DNA of 64,000 nucleotides from NCBI RefSeq assembly GCF_019649055.1, contig NW_026570237.1:372001-436000 (forward strand), given 5' to 3'. Each line of letters starts with the position of its first letter. Within the stretch, counting starts at the first letter, position 1. Below the pieces are notes generated by a model that worked only from the letters and a program-made list of their open reading frames with translations, was not told the origin of the DNA and did no database searches. The position numbers and the translations under genes were made by a program. This DNA comes from Paramacrobiotus metropolitanus. Taxonomy: Eukaryota; Tardigrada; Eutardigrada; Parachela; Macrobiotidae. Positions 22,435 through 33,520 of the stretch are shown piece after piece.

Positions 22435-23240
22435 ACTTTTGAATCCAAAAGATTCGGAAAAAACCATCTGGCATCTACACGGCGGAAAAATGACGCTTGC
22501 AACGGCTGGCTCAATTAACTTGTGTTATGAAAGCCAGCCTTATAGGAAAGTTATGGTTCGTTTCGAATTAGTTTTTGTAGAACGTCCGGAATGCCAATGG
22601 ACTGATAATTAATGCCATCACCAGACACCAGCGAGGCGCTGGTGCCGGATGTCGAGTTGAGAATGTAAGAGTTGAGGAACTGGAAGCCAACCTTGCGCCC
22701 AAGGGAAGGTCAAGCATGACGTCCTCGACGCCAAGTATGGAAATGCATGCCGGCGCGGCAACGACGATTTGGATTTTGGATGACGAGATGATGAGGCCGA
22801 AAACAGCCAGCGCATTCATCGCTATGGCTATTGCTCTTCGCGCAGAGAGTACGGCTTAAGCGTTTCAATGTGAATAACGCTGTTACAAGGAACTCAGATT
22901 TTGAACTATGACGACCTTGAACGACTTGTGAACTGACAAAACCCCCCACTTTAGGAATGTGTACTAGTCCTGACAAAAGCGTCTTCCGTTCTGACGCCGC
23001 TTGTGGTGAATGTCGAAGCAATCGTTGTCGTTCAACTGCCGTTTGCACTTTTGGCAGAACATACGATCTTTTGGCATCAGTTCCGGGCATTCCTCTCGTG
23101 GCCGATAACATTTTGTATGGTAGCTCAACAGCAAGCGCCCGTGAATATTCCTTAAATAGTGGCGAATTGAGGACCGGTAGGACCCCTGGCCGTATCGAGC
23201 AAGGCCAAAAAATTAACATGCAAAATGTGGAAAAAGTACT

Positions 23241-23352
23241 AATCATGGCAGACAAATACGAAACTTGTAATCATGGCAGACAAATACGAAACTTGTAATC
23301 ATGGCAGACAAATACGAAACTTGTAATCATGGCAGACAAATACGAAACTTGT
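23241..23352. repeat. Perfect tandem repeat, 4 x 28 bp
   Basis: Units begin at 23241, 23269, 23297 and 23325. Each reads 'aatcatggcagacaaatacg' followed by eight further bases, with no difference that I can see. Identical copies imply recent expansion. Confidence 0.95.
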
Positions 23353-23395
23353 AAAGGCTTATTTTTTACCGGCAACCCGATACCTTTTATCTACA

Positions 23396-23596
23396 TTAAC
23401 ACAGGCGCTGTTGGATATTATTCCTAACAACTTATCCGACCTACTTAATGGAAAAGAACTCGAAAATATTTGCCAATATAATCCTGAAATATTCCGTCTC
23501 ATTATTGAACATTGTTCGAAGAACATGCGCGAAATTGTACCACCTGATTTATATCCTGATGCCGATTTCCTCACTTCCTTTTTTGAATCGCAATAA
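23396..23596 (+). CDS. Unrecognised coding-like frame
   Basis: The frame reads 'QALLDIIPNNLSDLLNGKEL' and on to 'MREIVPPDLYPDADFLTSFF' before its stop. The codon pattern and amphipathic helices look coding. No start Met fits well, so it may be an exon or a fragment of an element gene. No family is recognised. Confidence 0.25.
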   Translation, partial: LTQALLDIIPNNLSDLLNGKELENICQYNPEIFRLIIEHCSKNMREIVPPDLYPDADFLTSFFESQ

Positions 23597-24022
23597 GAAA
23601 GCAACTATTTCCACGCGATAGGTATGGCGGAACCATACCTATCGCGTGAAGATCGACGAATTTCCAAGTGTATTCGAGCACGCGATAAGGATACTGCTGC
23701 GAAAGAAGGAAATGCGCATCGTCAACGGCAATCTTTTTCCACATCCTTGCGTGGAGTTGTGGTTTCGCATCATGCCCACCAGTTGTCTGGCCACGGAATT
23801 GTCTCTTACTATGAACGAGTGTATTGGCTAAAGTTTACATACATTTGTAATGAGTATTAACGTTACTGACTGATACAAATAATGCCGAATTTCTGGTCTG
23901 CGCATGATCGATTCCCATGAAGAACGCGCACGCAGATTGCTAGCCCGCCCGTCCTAGATGCCGAAGCGTCCCTAAAAACTGCGGAGATATTTTGCTTGCG
24001 TAGAAAAAAACATAAAAACGAC

Positions 24023-24211
24023 TCAGCCAGACCTATTTAGACTCACATTGACAAAGGTACACATGCCTTGATTCTTTTCGATTTTATCCATTTTTAGCCA
24101 AATGTCTTCTTTTTCAGCAAAATCCTGGATGTACCGTTGCTTCTCTTCCGACGTTTCCACAGTCGCCGTAAAACCAATGGCATCAGTTTTTAGTTTTAAA
24201 AATACATTCAT
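24023..24211 (-). mobile_element. Polinton-like remnant 1: DNA polymerase B piece
   Basis: The frame reads 'FLKLKTDAIGFTATVETSEE' and then 'KQRYIQDFAEKEDIWLKMDK'. It matches the stretch FLKIKQEASG-x-P-x(n)-EEKQKYI-x-x-[YF]-x-x-x-EGI-x-L-D-x-x-KI of protein-primed family B polymerases, just before the K-x-x-LNS-x-[WY]-GK motif. Such polymerases copy Polinton/adintovirus-type elements. Only about 60 codons are left. Confidence 0.65.
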
Positions 24212-24553
24212 ATAATCGGCGAAAAGCCTTTCTTAGCTTTCTTGGTAGTCCCAGACCTACAGCAAACAATGTAGGTTATTGTGCACAAAATATAGCGCTT
24301 TGCATGTCACCTCATCGATTTGCAGAGTACAATAACCCCGTGGCAACTGCGGCGTGCATTTAATTGCTGCACCATGCGCCGTGGAGCGAACTTTCACCAG
24401 CGCCTGTGCGCGCATGCTTCTTGTAACCTGGCCTCAACGTACGTGCGGCACAAGAGAAAAATAAGGTTGGCAACGGTGCGATACGGCAGGACTTGGGAAA
24501 TATGGCTGGTTTGTGTGAGTACAGTAGTTATCATATTATGTTCAACGGGTATT

Positions 24554-24739
24554 TCAGATTCGAAGAACACGCGACGAGTCCAAGGATGGCAAAGATGACT
24601 GACAAAAATCATTTCCCAAAATGAGAAATTCTTTGGCAGCATGACATAGGATGTAAACTTCATGAGCAAATGTCTTGTCAGCAATTGTCACGTTTATATC
24701 GGACTGATACTCCAAAGCAGTCGGAGGCATCCCACACAA
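24554..24739 (-). mobile_element. Retroelement aspartic protease fragment
   Basis: The frame reads 'SDINVTIADKTFAHEVYIL' and then 'KEFLILGNDFC'. The second half of a retropepsin has exactly this form: beta strands, H-x-[VF]-x-[VI], then F-[IL]-[IL]-G-x-D-F. It belongs to an LTR element, probably Ty3/gypsy. It is a fragment of some 60 codons. Confidence 0.55.
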
Positions 24740-26200
24740 AAAGAAATCAGGAAGTGACCTTACTATGCGGCATCAATTACATGATAACGTGCACGCACTG
24801 CGCTACCGTGAGCAGAGAAAATAAAAGTGTAATTACTGCGGCGAAAGCAGAAACTTAAAGAGTGGTGCCTCTTACACGCGTGCCGCTGACTTTTATTCGC
24901 AGAAGTTTAAACTCCTTGCGCAGCACTGCGCCTATGCTAACGAGATGTTAATGGTAAATTTACCGCTGTGGAGTTCACCGCGATTCGAAATATCCGTCAA
25001 CCGATCGTAACGCGACTTTTAATCCTTTTAATTAAAATCGTACAAGTACATGAATCGTGCAACTCTTAAAACAGACCATACACGACACTCAAGTTCAGTG
25101 GTACGGACATTGCCTTTCCGCATGAAAGCAAAAGCTCTAGTAAAATCTCTAGGCAAACAACAAAATCTTACAGATGAAGGTTATTAAGGTGAAATTATTG
25201 CTATTCCGGAGTAATATTAATTTTGACAAAACGCAAGATAGGTATCATGCCAAAATAAAATAATGAACGGCAAAATTCACGAAAAAAATAAAGCGAAATT
25301 TGAGGATGCAATTTGAGGCTCGCTAACCGGGTGCAGGCCTGCCGTCCTTTAATTTTCGACTGCGCAGCTTGATCACAAATTCAGAAGTTAAAATCAACTA
25401 TTTGCATTTCAGTTTTCCGAGTGAAAGGACCTTTTGAAACTGGAACCTTTTCAGTGCACCACTTTGCCATCACAAGAAAACCCGGAGCAGCAACATTATC
25501 TGTAGACGTCATTTTCCTATGTCAGAGGTTTTTTCATACTAATATTGATTTGAACGATAATTTTCGGGGAGGAAAACTAGAAACCAAAAACAACGAAGAA
25601 GCAGCAGCACACTACCGTTTAAGCTCATGCACTGAGCATCAGCACTGCATTTGTAGATGGCCCCATTTTGCAGCGCAGTTTGTAATGCATAAGAACCGAA
25701 AGAACATGGCTATCGAGCTCTAATTTTGATGAAGATTTTGAGCGACTATAAGTCCAAATGGGAACACTTTTCTCCTACTCAGCTAGGATTGCCAACCTAA
25801 CATGAGCCGCTTTACCGCATGTACATTTCAAAACTGGCTTCTTATCCACACATGAACTCGTTATGGGCGTGCTGTCACGCTTCCGACTTTTCGATGGAGG
25901 AGCTATATAAAAGATAATGTTACAACGCGACCGAATATTTTCCGGAATGGCGTGGGGCCGAATCTTCCCCCTTTCGGAAGCGGTCCGCGACCGTAGAATG
26001 TAGGCGAAAATACAGTATGTGATCCTGCAGCAATGGCCGGTTCCGATCCTTGATTATGGAAACCATTTCTAAATATACATAGTCAAGTAGTCCAAACGGT
26101 GGTACACGTCGAATTATTGTGGTACGTTTCGATTTCTTCGGGTTCTTTATTACCAATTTCTTGCCTTTTTTACCGGTGTAAGCTGCTTAAGCAGCTGCGA
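24740..26200. other. Intergenic with unrecognised frames
   Basis: A plus-strand frame at 25421-25723 (100 codons, 'GTFSVHHFAITRKPGAATLS') and a minus-strand frame at 26156-25920 (78 codons, 'KKSKRTTIIRRVPPFGLLDY', Lys/Arg-rich start) look weakly coding. Neither matches a family I know. Both lie next to Polinton-like fragments and may be further element parts. Confidence 0.3.
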
Positions 26201-26285
26201 CTCCTCATTTAAAAGAGGTCTCTATTGCAGCACCGCATACAGGCTGTATGTGCCGCTGCACTAGCGGTTTCTTTTAAATGAGGAG
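26201..26285. repeat. Two-level hairpin, 85 bases
   Basis: The outer stem 'ctcctcatttaaaag' (26201-26215) pairs perfectly with 'cttttaaatgaggag' (26271-26285). Inside, 'gcagcaccgcatac' near 26227 pairs with 'gtatgtgccgctgc' near 26246. It could be a very short MITE or a structured transcript. No coding. Confidence 0.8.
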
Positions 26286-26505
26286 CCTCAGCAAGAAAAA
26301 ACTAGCGACAAAACCAGCGACACTTTGCACATTAAATCTGCAGCGCCGGTCACCATCAAAGTGCAACTGTGGTTTACCCCGAACTATTATTTACCTGCTT
26401 TCAAAAAAACGTTATTTTGAACAGTAACCAAAATCAAAATCAACAAATAAATTTTTGACCCCAGTCGTTACAGCTAGATTTCCCAGCCAAATTGTGCTGG
26501 ACTTT

Positions 26506-27261
26506 TCAGGACCATTTCAAGGAATCATAAAGCGCTCCCAGCTTTGCATAAATTCTTTTCCACTCAGTGGCTGCCGGCAATCCCGAAAAAGTCCATATTT
26601 GTTTACCTGACAGTGTGCAGCACGGCAAACCGATCCTAGGGAAACCCTGCACACATCTTTTCAGATACTTTGCCAGTAATGTTCTGGAGGCACACATCTT
26701 TTCAGATACTTTGCTAAAGTTCATGCTACAGTAATTTATAACAAATTTGTCGTAAAATCTGCTACAAAAATTCACAACAGATTTTTTAGAAACCGCTTAC
26801 ACGCGCCGGCTTCAACTTGTCAGTGTTTGCTGTGGCGAAACCACTTCCGCCTTCCGGTCAGTGTGACGGGCTGTTAACAGAACAACCGGCCCCGGTGAAA
26901 CCATCTTCGGTATCTTTTTCCGGCGGGGTAGTAAAGGATTGAGCGGTAATAAATTCAGTGGTTCGGCGCCCCGTCCGTCGTTGATGCTGGCAAAATTGAA
27001 AGCGTCGGCGATACCTCCGCTGAAGGTAGATGGCGTTTCGTCACCTCCGGTGATAGGCGTTTCCACACCGCAGCTTATCCTCGATAGGCTCCGCAGTATC
27101 TGCAAGGTGTCTTCGGGCGGTCTTCCCGTTCGAATAGTGCGCTCGGCGGTAACAAGTTTACGACTAAAATATTTTACTCGTTCTGCTGAACCACCGCGTT
27201 GCTTTTCAGCATGGCGGCAACGCTCAAGCTCTTTTTTTAGAAGTTTTGCACGTTTAACCAC
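26506..27261 (-). CDS. Two unrecognised minus-strand frames
   Basis: 27261-26812 (149 codons) starts with a basic, helical stretch ('AKLLKKELERCRHAEKQRG', probably coiled coil). Then comes 'TIRTGRPPEDTLQILRSLSR', a Gly/Thr/Ser-rich middle, and 'LLPLNPLLPRRKKIPK'. 26775-26506 (89 codons) contains 'LAKYLKRCVQGFPRIGLPCC' and 'TEWKRIYAKLGALYDSLKW'. The first has the look of a small structural or nucleic-acid-binding protein. Being downstream of polymerase fragments on the same strand, they may belong to the Polinton-like remnant, but nothing proves it. Confidence 0.25.
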
Positions 27262-27642
27262 GTCTTGCGATATGGCCGCAGGGCAAATAAAGTGTGTTAT
27301 GTTAAATCGGTTTTGCTAGGAATCGAAATCACTCTGTGCGCTTGAATTTTCATACGGTTGGGAACGGTCAGCTGCTCAGATTTTTATCACATAAATATCG
27401 GTTACTGTTAATCAGCAGGAAAACGCTGAAAAATTTTTTAAACAAATTATCTATAAATATTGACACCGCGTATTTTTGATCCTGCTGATGAAGTGCCGAT
27501 CCGGCCCGCTGGCATCGACATGAGCAAGCTCTTTCCCCGCCAGCGTGCAAGTTGAAATACTACAGTATGGATCTCCTGTTGAAAGCGTACGTGTCCGGCC
27601 TGTGCAGACTGTCATTGTTTTCGTGGTTATCTTGCATGCTAG

Positions 27643-27873
27643 CATAAAGGAGAAACAGAAACGTCGGTCCGTTGGCCAGTTTCTGACGTTGCCGACGGTG
27701 ACTCAGTTACAGCAATAAACCTCAGTTCTGCTCGTCATTATTTGGAAACCGGTAAACTGACATTGTTGATGGTAAGTTTTGGCACGAGAGGCATTAAAAC
27801 CGTTGTAGATTTCGAACAAACCGAGTGTAAGGTGCTAGTCGATCTGGACGACTTTTTGGACGAATTCACCTAG
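27643..27873 (+). CDS. Unrecognised coding-like frame with acidic end
   Basis: This 76-codon frame has no early Met. It reads 'SVTAINLSSARHYLETGKLT' and ends 'CKVLVDLDDFLDEFT' before TAG. It reads like alternating strands and helices of a small folded domain. A donor-like GTAAGT lies inside, at 'ATGGTAAGT' near 27770, so part of it may be intronic. No family is recognised. Confidence 0.22.
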   Translation, partial: HKGETETSVRWPVSDVADGDSVTAINLSSARHYLETGKLTLLMVSFGTRGIKTVVDFEQTECKVLVDLDDFLDEFT

Positions 27874-29460
27874 TTCCCATCCTTTTCTTCGTCGTCGGCT
27901 TCCTTGTTTCCATATTTAAACATTCCTGTTAAAGGTGGTGCAAATCAGTACCAGTTCTTGCGAATATAAGAACCGAATAGAAATATCGCGCTAAGGGACG
28001 TGTAGTGGCCGCATTAATAAAATCTGTTGTGGATCCGGACGCAACAGTTATTCTTCTTCTGTGATGTTATTTCTTTTGCTTTGGTGTTACTTTTCACGTT
28101 CAAATGGATCAGTCAGCATATTTGAATGTAGCAAGTGATAAAGTCTATCTCCAATTTATGTGAGAAATATCAACCCGGAACGCACTCTCAACTTGCAAAA
28201 CGGATTTCTTTTTCAAGCTATCTGTCACAGCTCCCATCTATACAAAACGTCTGATGCCTGTTGAAGGGTAGCAAAATAGACTTGGTGCGCTTAGATATGT
28301 CTAACCCAAACGACGGTCGAAAACATTATCTGTCTAATATCACATATGCCGCTTACTTGGCTACTGTTGGAGAAACTGCATTTGCGAAAAAAAATAATCG
28401 AGAAATTAATCACATTTCTTGAAACGTTGCAATTGACATGCTCGTATTAGAAATCTTTTTTAAAGTCAACGCCAGAAGCCTGTTACAATTATTCTAGTAT
28501 CGCTACTGATAACGGCTGCTGCTTGGAATTCCTGCATCCGCTCGGGGGCTCCGAAGAAGTCGGCATAAGTGAACCAAGGCAAAATTTAAGGAATGGTCCC
28601 AGCAATGAACATATGTCGCTAACTGTTGTTCCCTTTTGACGAAAGCCTGCACTCCGTTACGAACGCCTGACATAACGTTCGCGCCGTCGTGTCATTGGCC
28701 CCGCACCTTATCGAGATCAATCCCCCCAGTCGCGAAGTCTCCTCAAAATCAGCGCGCTCATTCGACGTGTTGCCCGAATGCGCTGTGGCGGTGTACTCTG
28801 CCAGCACCGGATGTCATTCGGGTTCCTCTGTGGGTCCGTACAGCGACCTCGTTAGTCAACAAAGCAACACTGCGCTCACCCGAGGAAGCTCCGGTGCACC
28901 ACTTGCGGAGATCTCCTGCTGGCGGGCTGCTCCTATCGGTTTCGGCTCCTGGCCATCATCAGGGAATGTGCCACTGCCAGAAGACTCCATGGTTCTATGA
29001 ACTGCAGATACTCCACAAATAGCACGTCAAACAACTACTCCCCGTTACACGCCGTCACACTACACGCTGTAAACGCTGCTGATCACACAAACTGTCACCG
29101 AGCAGGCTGCTCGTACAGAAATCAACGGGATAAAATGGCAAACAATCACGAAATCAATCGCACGTTAAGGGAAGAAATGAAAGTGTCGAAAAAAATTGTC
29201 AGAAAAACAAACTTCAACAACTGCAAACTGCTTCAACGCTTCAACTAAGCTCTGCATGCCCGGCTGTCACGTCAGTACATGTTTGTCCCCACGACGCCAT
29301 TATGAACTCTGCGCGGCTTCAACTGGTCCGTTTCAAATCCAATATATCCACAGAGGTTTAACGCCTCTGTGCGTGTCAACAGTGTGCCGCCTCTCACTGT
29401 TGCCCCGTCAGCGCCGTTTCTCTCACTTGCCCCGTCGGTTTGGCGCATTGCATCCTGTGC
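27874..29460. other. Intergenic, weak frames only
   Basis: A frame starting near 28295 ('MSNPNDGRKHYLSNITYAAY') runs through one stop into 'NVAIDMLVLEIFFKVNARSL'. It may be a decayed exon. From 28640 to 29000 GC content is higher and both strands are open. The plus frame is Ser/Pro-rich, and the minus frame starts 'MESSGSGTFPDDGQEPKPIG'. None can be named. Confidence 0.25.
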
Positions 29461-30160
29461 GCGTCCGTAATGGGAAGAATTATTTCCCAACCGTCAACCA
29501 GAAGTACTTTAGGTTGTTGCTGAGTGCTCCCTCACTCAGAACAAGATGGCCGATTAAACTGCCATCAAACCCGATTCCTATTTCACCAAGGGAACTGAAC
29601 GAGCAATTATTTTCCGAATTTCTCAACCAATACACTGTGCATTTCCCTTTGACGGGAAAACTTCTGTCACAAATTCTCCACACGCTCTTCCCGATTGTTC
29701 TCTCCGGTTTCCGTAATGCCACGTGTAGCAGATTAAGCGGATATGAATTGTCCACCCTCTCGTATGCTGGGGAATTATTTCCCAATATTTTCCGTATTAT
29801 TCGTGTGCGTTATTTTAGTGGTGGAAATTTTGTCACAAATTCTCCACCTACACTTGCCGGATGTTTTTACCGGTTTCCGCAGTGCAAAAGCGCCGCTGAT
29901 TCAGCCGATATAAAATCTCTGCGCAGTCAGGCTTTCGTGAATATTGTCACAATAATTATTCTAGTACCTTTTTTCCGATCTGTCAGGGTAATAAGTTTAG
30001 CGGATTTAATTCTGTCAGAAATTCTCCACACGGCAGAGCTGGGTCTTCTTACCGGTTTTTGCAACGCCAGAATGCCGACAATTTAGCGGATTTAAAATAT
30101 CCATCGGGTGTCGCATTTGGAGATAAATCCCCAATATTATAGGATTATTTTTTCCGAATT
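29460..30160. repeat. Diverged satellite-like tandem array, period about 165-180 bp
   Basis: The landmark 'tgtcacaaattctccac' recurs at 29665, 29831 and (as 'tgtcagaaattctccac') 30013. Each is followed about 30 bases later by 'accggtttccg'/'accggttttt' and preceded by 'ggaattatttcccaa'/'gattattttttccgaa'. At least three full units and partial flanking ones are visible. A 296-codon plus-strand frame (29196-30086) runs across this array. It shows no protein family and is best explained by the repeat, not by a gene. Confidence 0.7.
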
Positions 30161-31298
30161 AGTGTAGTACACCAATATAATGCGATCCGTGGCATTTTGC
30201 CCTGCTCGAAGGCCAAGATCGCAGATGTCAGTTGGACGAACTCGTCCTTACACTTCTGCTGGTCAGCCTACAAAAGTACAGAAGAGTATATGGGATTTTC
30301 TCTCGTTTCAAAGCTGAAGGCTTGATTAGACAGCTCTTAAGGCGGAGAAAGGTTTTGCAAGCCAGTTTTTTATCCGGAATCAAATTTGCAACACACAATA
30401 ACTCTTCAAAAACGCGCTTTAAATTTTACAACTCTCACTATCAACAGCCGTCTCAGCAAGACTACGACTGTCTAGATTGACAGCATACTAAAATTTCTCA
30501 CAGCCATGAACTACAAATTATTGGATAACAAGTCGATGTCTTCCCAGTGCCAACAGAAGAAAGCTCTCCTCAACCCCAAGTGGACATTCCTGGGTCAAAT
30601 AAATTAAACTGCAAACGATATCAAGCCGATCCTAAAAAACTGTTTACATAATTATGGTGTTTTGTGCTGAAGCCTAAACGTAATGCGTATAGCAGCCCAG
30701 TTCACCTTTTTTTCTAAGCTAGTTACGTTAAAGTTAGTATAATAAGGTGTGGTAATCGATTTGCGAGACATATTGAACGATATTGCCTGTAGCGGTGAAG
30801 TGGCAAGTTTTGGGTAGTGTGTCGGAAATGCCCTCCTGTGCACAAGAAAGTGCTTCAGGATTATACCCAGCCAAGTCTTTTGAAAAACTTTTTGAGATTG
30901 AGATTATTGAGGTAGCAAAAAAGCGCCATTAAACGGGTCCATTATAAAGAACGTACGTAGTTATGTGGAAGTTCTTTTGAAACCCGGAGAGAGCAACACG
31001 GGCAGCCAACAGCTTGCTACAGTATACCAACCCAAAGTGAAATCGACCGTATTAAGCAGCACGTTGACGATATTACAGAACCGCCGATTATAAGTTGTAC
31101 AGTATGTCGGACGAAGTTTAATGCGGATAAGAAAGCTTCCAGTAAACAAAGCGCCTATATCAATGTCGGAAGACACTATGACCGTGGCGAAATATTTAGC
31201 AACACTGCAGCTAGCAGCGCCGCCGTCGTGATGACGGTGACGGCATTTCGTAAACGTGAGCGGAATCAAGTGGATTATCCGGAACAGGAGGTACGACT
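30161..31298. other. Intergenic, nothing recognised
   Basis: No exon, RNA gene or repeat could be supported on either strand. Confidence 0.3.
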
Positions 31299-31766
31299 GT
31301 AACCGGTAAAATCGTCCGGACGGATGAACCGTCCGCCGGACGCTTTTGCCTGTAAGCCGGCAAAACCGTCCGGTGGTCCCAGAAAACGTCCGCCGGAAAT
31401 TTTGCCCACCCAGGTTTTTATGCTCTATTCGATCTTGTGCACGCCGCAGAGTGCATATTCGGGGGCGGACGGTTTTGAATACACAGTCCGGCAAAACCGT
31501 CCGTACCCGAATATACAGTCCGGCAAAACCGTCCGGCACCGAATATACAGTCCGGCAGAACCGTCCGCCTCGAATATACAGTCCGGCAAAACCGTCCGCC
31601 CCCGAATATGCACTCTGCGGCGTGCACAAGATCAAATAGAGCATAAAAACCCGGGTGGGCAAAATTTCCGGCGGACGTTTTCTGGGACCGCCGGACGGTT
31701 TTGCCGGCTTACAGGCAAAAGCGTCCGGCGGACGGTTCATCCGTCCGGACGATTTTGCCGGTTACA
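31299..31766. mobile_element. Foldback (long inverted repeat) element
   Basis: The left arm (31299 to about 31476) and right arm (31766 to about 31589) are complementary over about 178 bases, with four mismatches by my reading, all transitions. Both ends begin 'tgtaaccgg'. The centre is a tandem repeat of about 32 bases (31477-31603). No transposase is encoded. Long frames on both strands start with the same peptide ('MNRPPDAFACKPAKPSGG') because of the symmetry; they are not genes. High arm identity and high GC relative to the surroundings suggest a recent arrival or arm conversion. No clean target duplication could be fixed. Confidence 0.85.
31477..31603. repeat. Tandem repeat, 4 x about 32 bp, centre of the foldback element
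   Basis: Units start at 31477, 31509, 31541 and 31572, each with 'gaatatacagtccggcaaaa' followed by 'ccgtccg' and a variable few bases. The outermost copies grade into the arms, so the arms may have been built from the same unit. Confidence 0.85.
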
Positions 31767-32740
31767 CACATCCGACTGGCGCGAAAGGGCGTCACGATAA
31801 GCCACTAAGTGAACGTCTTTTTTCGGTTTTCTGATTTCTCAATCTTTTTCCTGTTAATTTCGGGACGTAAATCTTAAGAACACTGCCCATTTCGTCAGAA
31901 TTATGTTGAAACTGTTCAGTTCTGAATTTTCCGAAAGACAAATAATGTTTTACAGCCGTCAAAAATGTGTTTTTTTTGCGTGGACACTTTACGAAATCCA
32001 GCCGTACACACTGTACGATCCGGTCGTCCTACAATTCTATGGAACTGACTCGTACGCTAACACCGTAACGGCAACCCTACTCGAGTGGCACCGTTGGTTT
32101 TGCATAATCTCTATGATCTTGATTCTGTTTTGAATAAAGTCAATCAAAGTTCTCGGTCTATAGGTGGCAGTCTGCTAGCTGTTCGCAGAGCCAAGATGCA
32201 GACTCGATCTGTTTATGAAGCTCTATATTCGAAACACCCATACTTGCTACTCTTATCAATACGCTTATCAGTTTTTGTGACAGTATGGAAATCAATAATC
32301 AGTTCACGGTTTGTAATAACAATCTGAATTTTTAATCGTTACTCTTACGTCGCAAATGCGCTTCATTTTTAAAGAAACCGTCAAGTACGGCAGCACTGTA
32401 GTAAGAAATTGAGTATATGGCAAAAAGCTTATTTTGCAATCTTCCGTAACACTTTTTTTAGAAATAAAAATCACTCAACACTCCGGTCAGGCATGAACCA
32501 GTTTTTTCATTATTCCGCTTGTTTTTGTTTTTTTTTGGTTTTTTTGTCATCCATTCAAAGTCTGTTTGCAGTATTGTCTTTTGTTGATCCGCTAATATTT
32601 GGAGGTATGCGCCGTTGCCTTGGACGGGAAAAGACTTATTTTGAGTTTACATATTGATTTCTTGACGGTGATGTATGCTTAGCTAAAATTCAGAAAGGCG
32701 TAAAGACCATGTCGCTAATTTTTGATTTTGGGTTTTTATG
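31767..32740. other. Intergenic, nothing recognised
   Basis: AT-rich. The open frames at 31903-32657 are low in complexity or hydrophobic and unsupported. Confidence 0.3.
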
Positions 32741-32762
32741 ACATCACCCACGTCATCGAAGC

Positions 32763-33329
32763 ATGATAGGTAAAAATATAGACTTCACTTCCATAAATAT
32801 ATGGACAAAATTTCTGAGTCACATGCAAGACCCAGAAATTGAAAGATTCTTGGGAACTGTCTACCTGAACCCAGACCGAGACGATATCGTGCATCTTCTT
32901 ACGTATCACTGCCGTAAGTACCATCACGATGTACTGGCGCCAACTGGACTTGAAGGCGTCATTATTCTGCGTGAAATTTTTCAGCGTGTCGTGACCGAAT
33001 AAATCTCCAGGTTTTCCACGTTTGAACCGGACCGATTTTACACGTTGTATGGCCCTGAGCTTCAGTTTAACGTAGATAACCCCTTCAGACAAGCTCCACT
33101 GGTCGAAGTATGCAGAGCATGTCCGGAATTCCAGATCATTTTGGATAAAAACGGTGAGAAAAGGGACATAGAACTACATAAAAGGCGAACGGGCCAGTTT
33201 TGCGCTATGCGAAAAATCGGCCAACTAGCTGAGGAATGCATGACGTCACTGGAGACGTTATACCTTAAAGATATAAAAAAGCTTCGGAAAATCGGTTTCA
33301 ATCCAGACACTAGTGAGGAGCTGCAGTAA
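32763..33329 (+). pseudogene. Unrecognised frame of about 190 codons, one interruption
   Basis: The frame contains 'FTSINIWTKFLSHMQDPEIE', 'LLTYHCRKYHHDVLAPTGLE' and later 'VEVCRACPEFQIILDKNGEK' and 'LYLKDIKKLRKIGFNPDTSE'. The amino acid make-up is typical of a soluble folded protein and continues in the same phase across the interruption. No family is recognised. It ends just where a gypsy RT fragment begins on the other strand, so it could be a host gene hit by an insertion, or an element gene. Confidence 0.35.
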
Positions 33330-33379
33330 TTGGGACGTTCGTTACTCCATGGAAGCAGCAAATAAAAGTCTTTTAGACT

Positions 33380-33520
33380 TTTGCTAAAAACGGTGATATC
33401 ATCAGTATAGACCAAGATATTTCGCCATTTCATACCGGCCAGCGCCAGATCCATCGCCCTTTAGAAGGCGGAGGGAGCATCTTTCATGCCGAACGGAAGG
33501 ACACGATGCTTGAAAGTACT
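33380..33520 (-). mobile_element. Ty3/gypsy reverse transcriptase fragment
   Basis: The minus strand carries 'LPFGMKDAPSAF' and, 20 residues on, 'NILVYTDDITVFSKS'. These are RT motifs 4 (LPFG...P..F) and 5 (Y-x-DD) in the right order and spacing. It is short and degraded. Confidence 0.65.

Larger units (their letters stand above)
20678..24215 (-). mobile_element. Polinton-like (Maverick) remnant 1
   Basis: On the minus strand, from 5' to 3': a piece of protein-primed family B DNA polymerase (24211-24023), then the acidic element protein (21644-21393), then its downstream part (21275-20678). The same acidic protein and polymerase lie together, in the same order and strand, at 41.7-45.2 kb. 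That pairing is the main reason to call these one element type. Between them lie unrelated-looking sequence, a tandem repeat (23241-23352) and a possible receptor exon, so the element is rearranged or invaded. It is a fossil with many breaks. No capsid or integrase was identified. Confidence 0.5.

Noticed and set aside
22950-23070. Cys/His stretch ('CQKCKRQLNDNDCFDIHH') as a polymerase zinc-binding region
   Set aside because: The spacing is suggestive of the zinc-binding part of Polinton polymerases, but it lies 3' of the polymerase piece at 24.0 kb on the same strand, the wrong order. Too short to list.
22710-23255. 181-codon minus-strand open frame as a gene
   Set aside because: No recognisable domain. 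The other two frames carry better local text, and the start is arbitrary.
26939-27319. 126-codon plus-strand frame
   Set aside because: It mirrors the minus-strand frame at 26812-27261, which has the more protein-like basic helix. It remains possible but is not preferred.
29196-30086. 296-codon open frame as a protein-coding gene
   Set aside because: It spans a diverged tandem array with 165-180 bp spacing of the same landmarks. Composition is unlike a folded protein and no family fits.
30961-31800. Long open frames on both strands with identical N-terminal peptides
   Set aside because: They mirror each other because the element at 31299-31766 is an inverted repeat. The peptide identity is a symmetry effect, not two genes.
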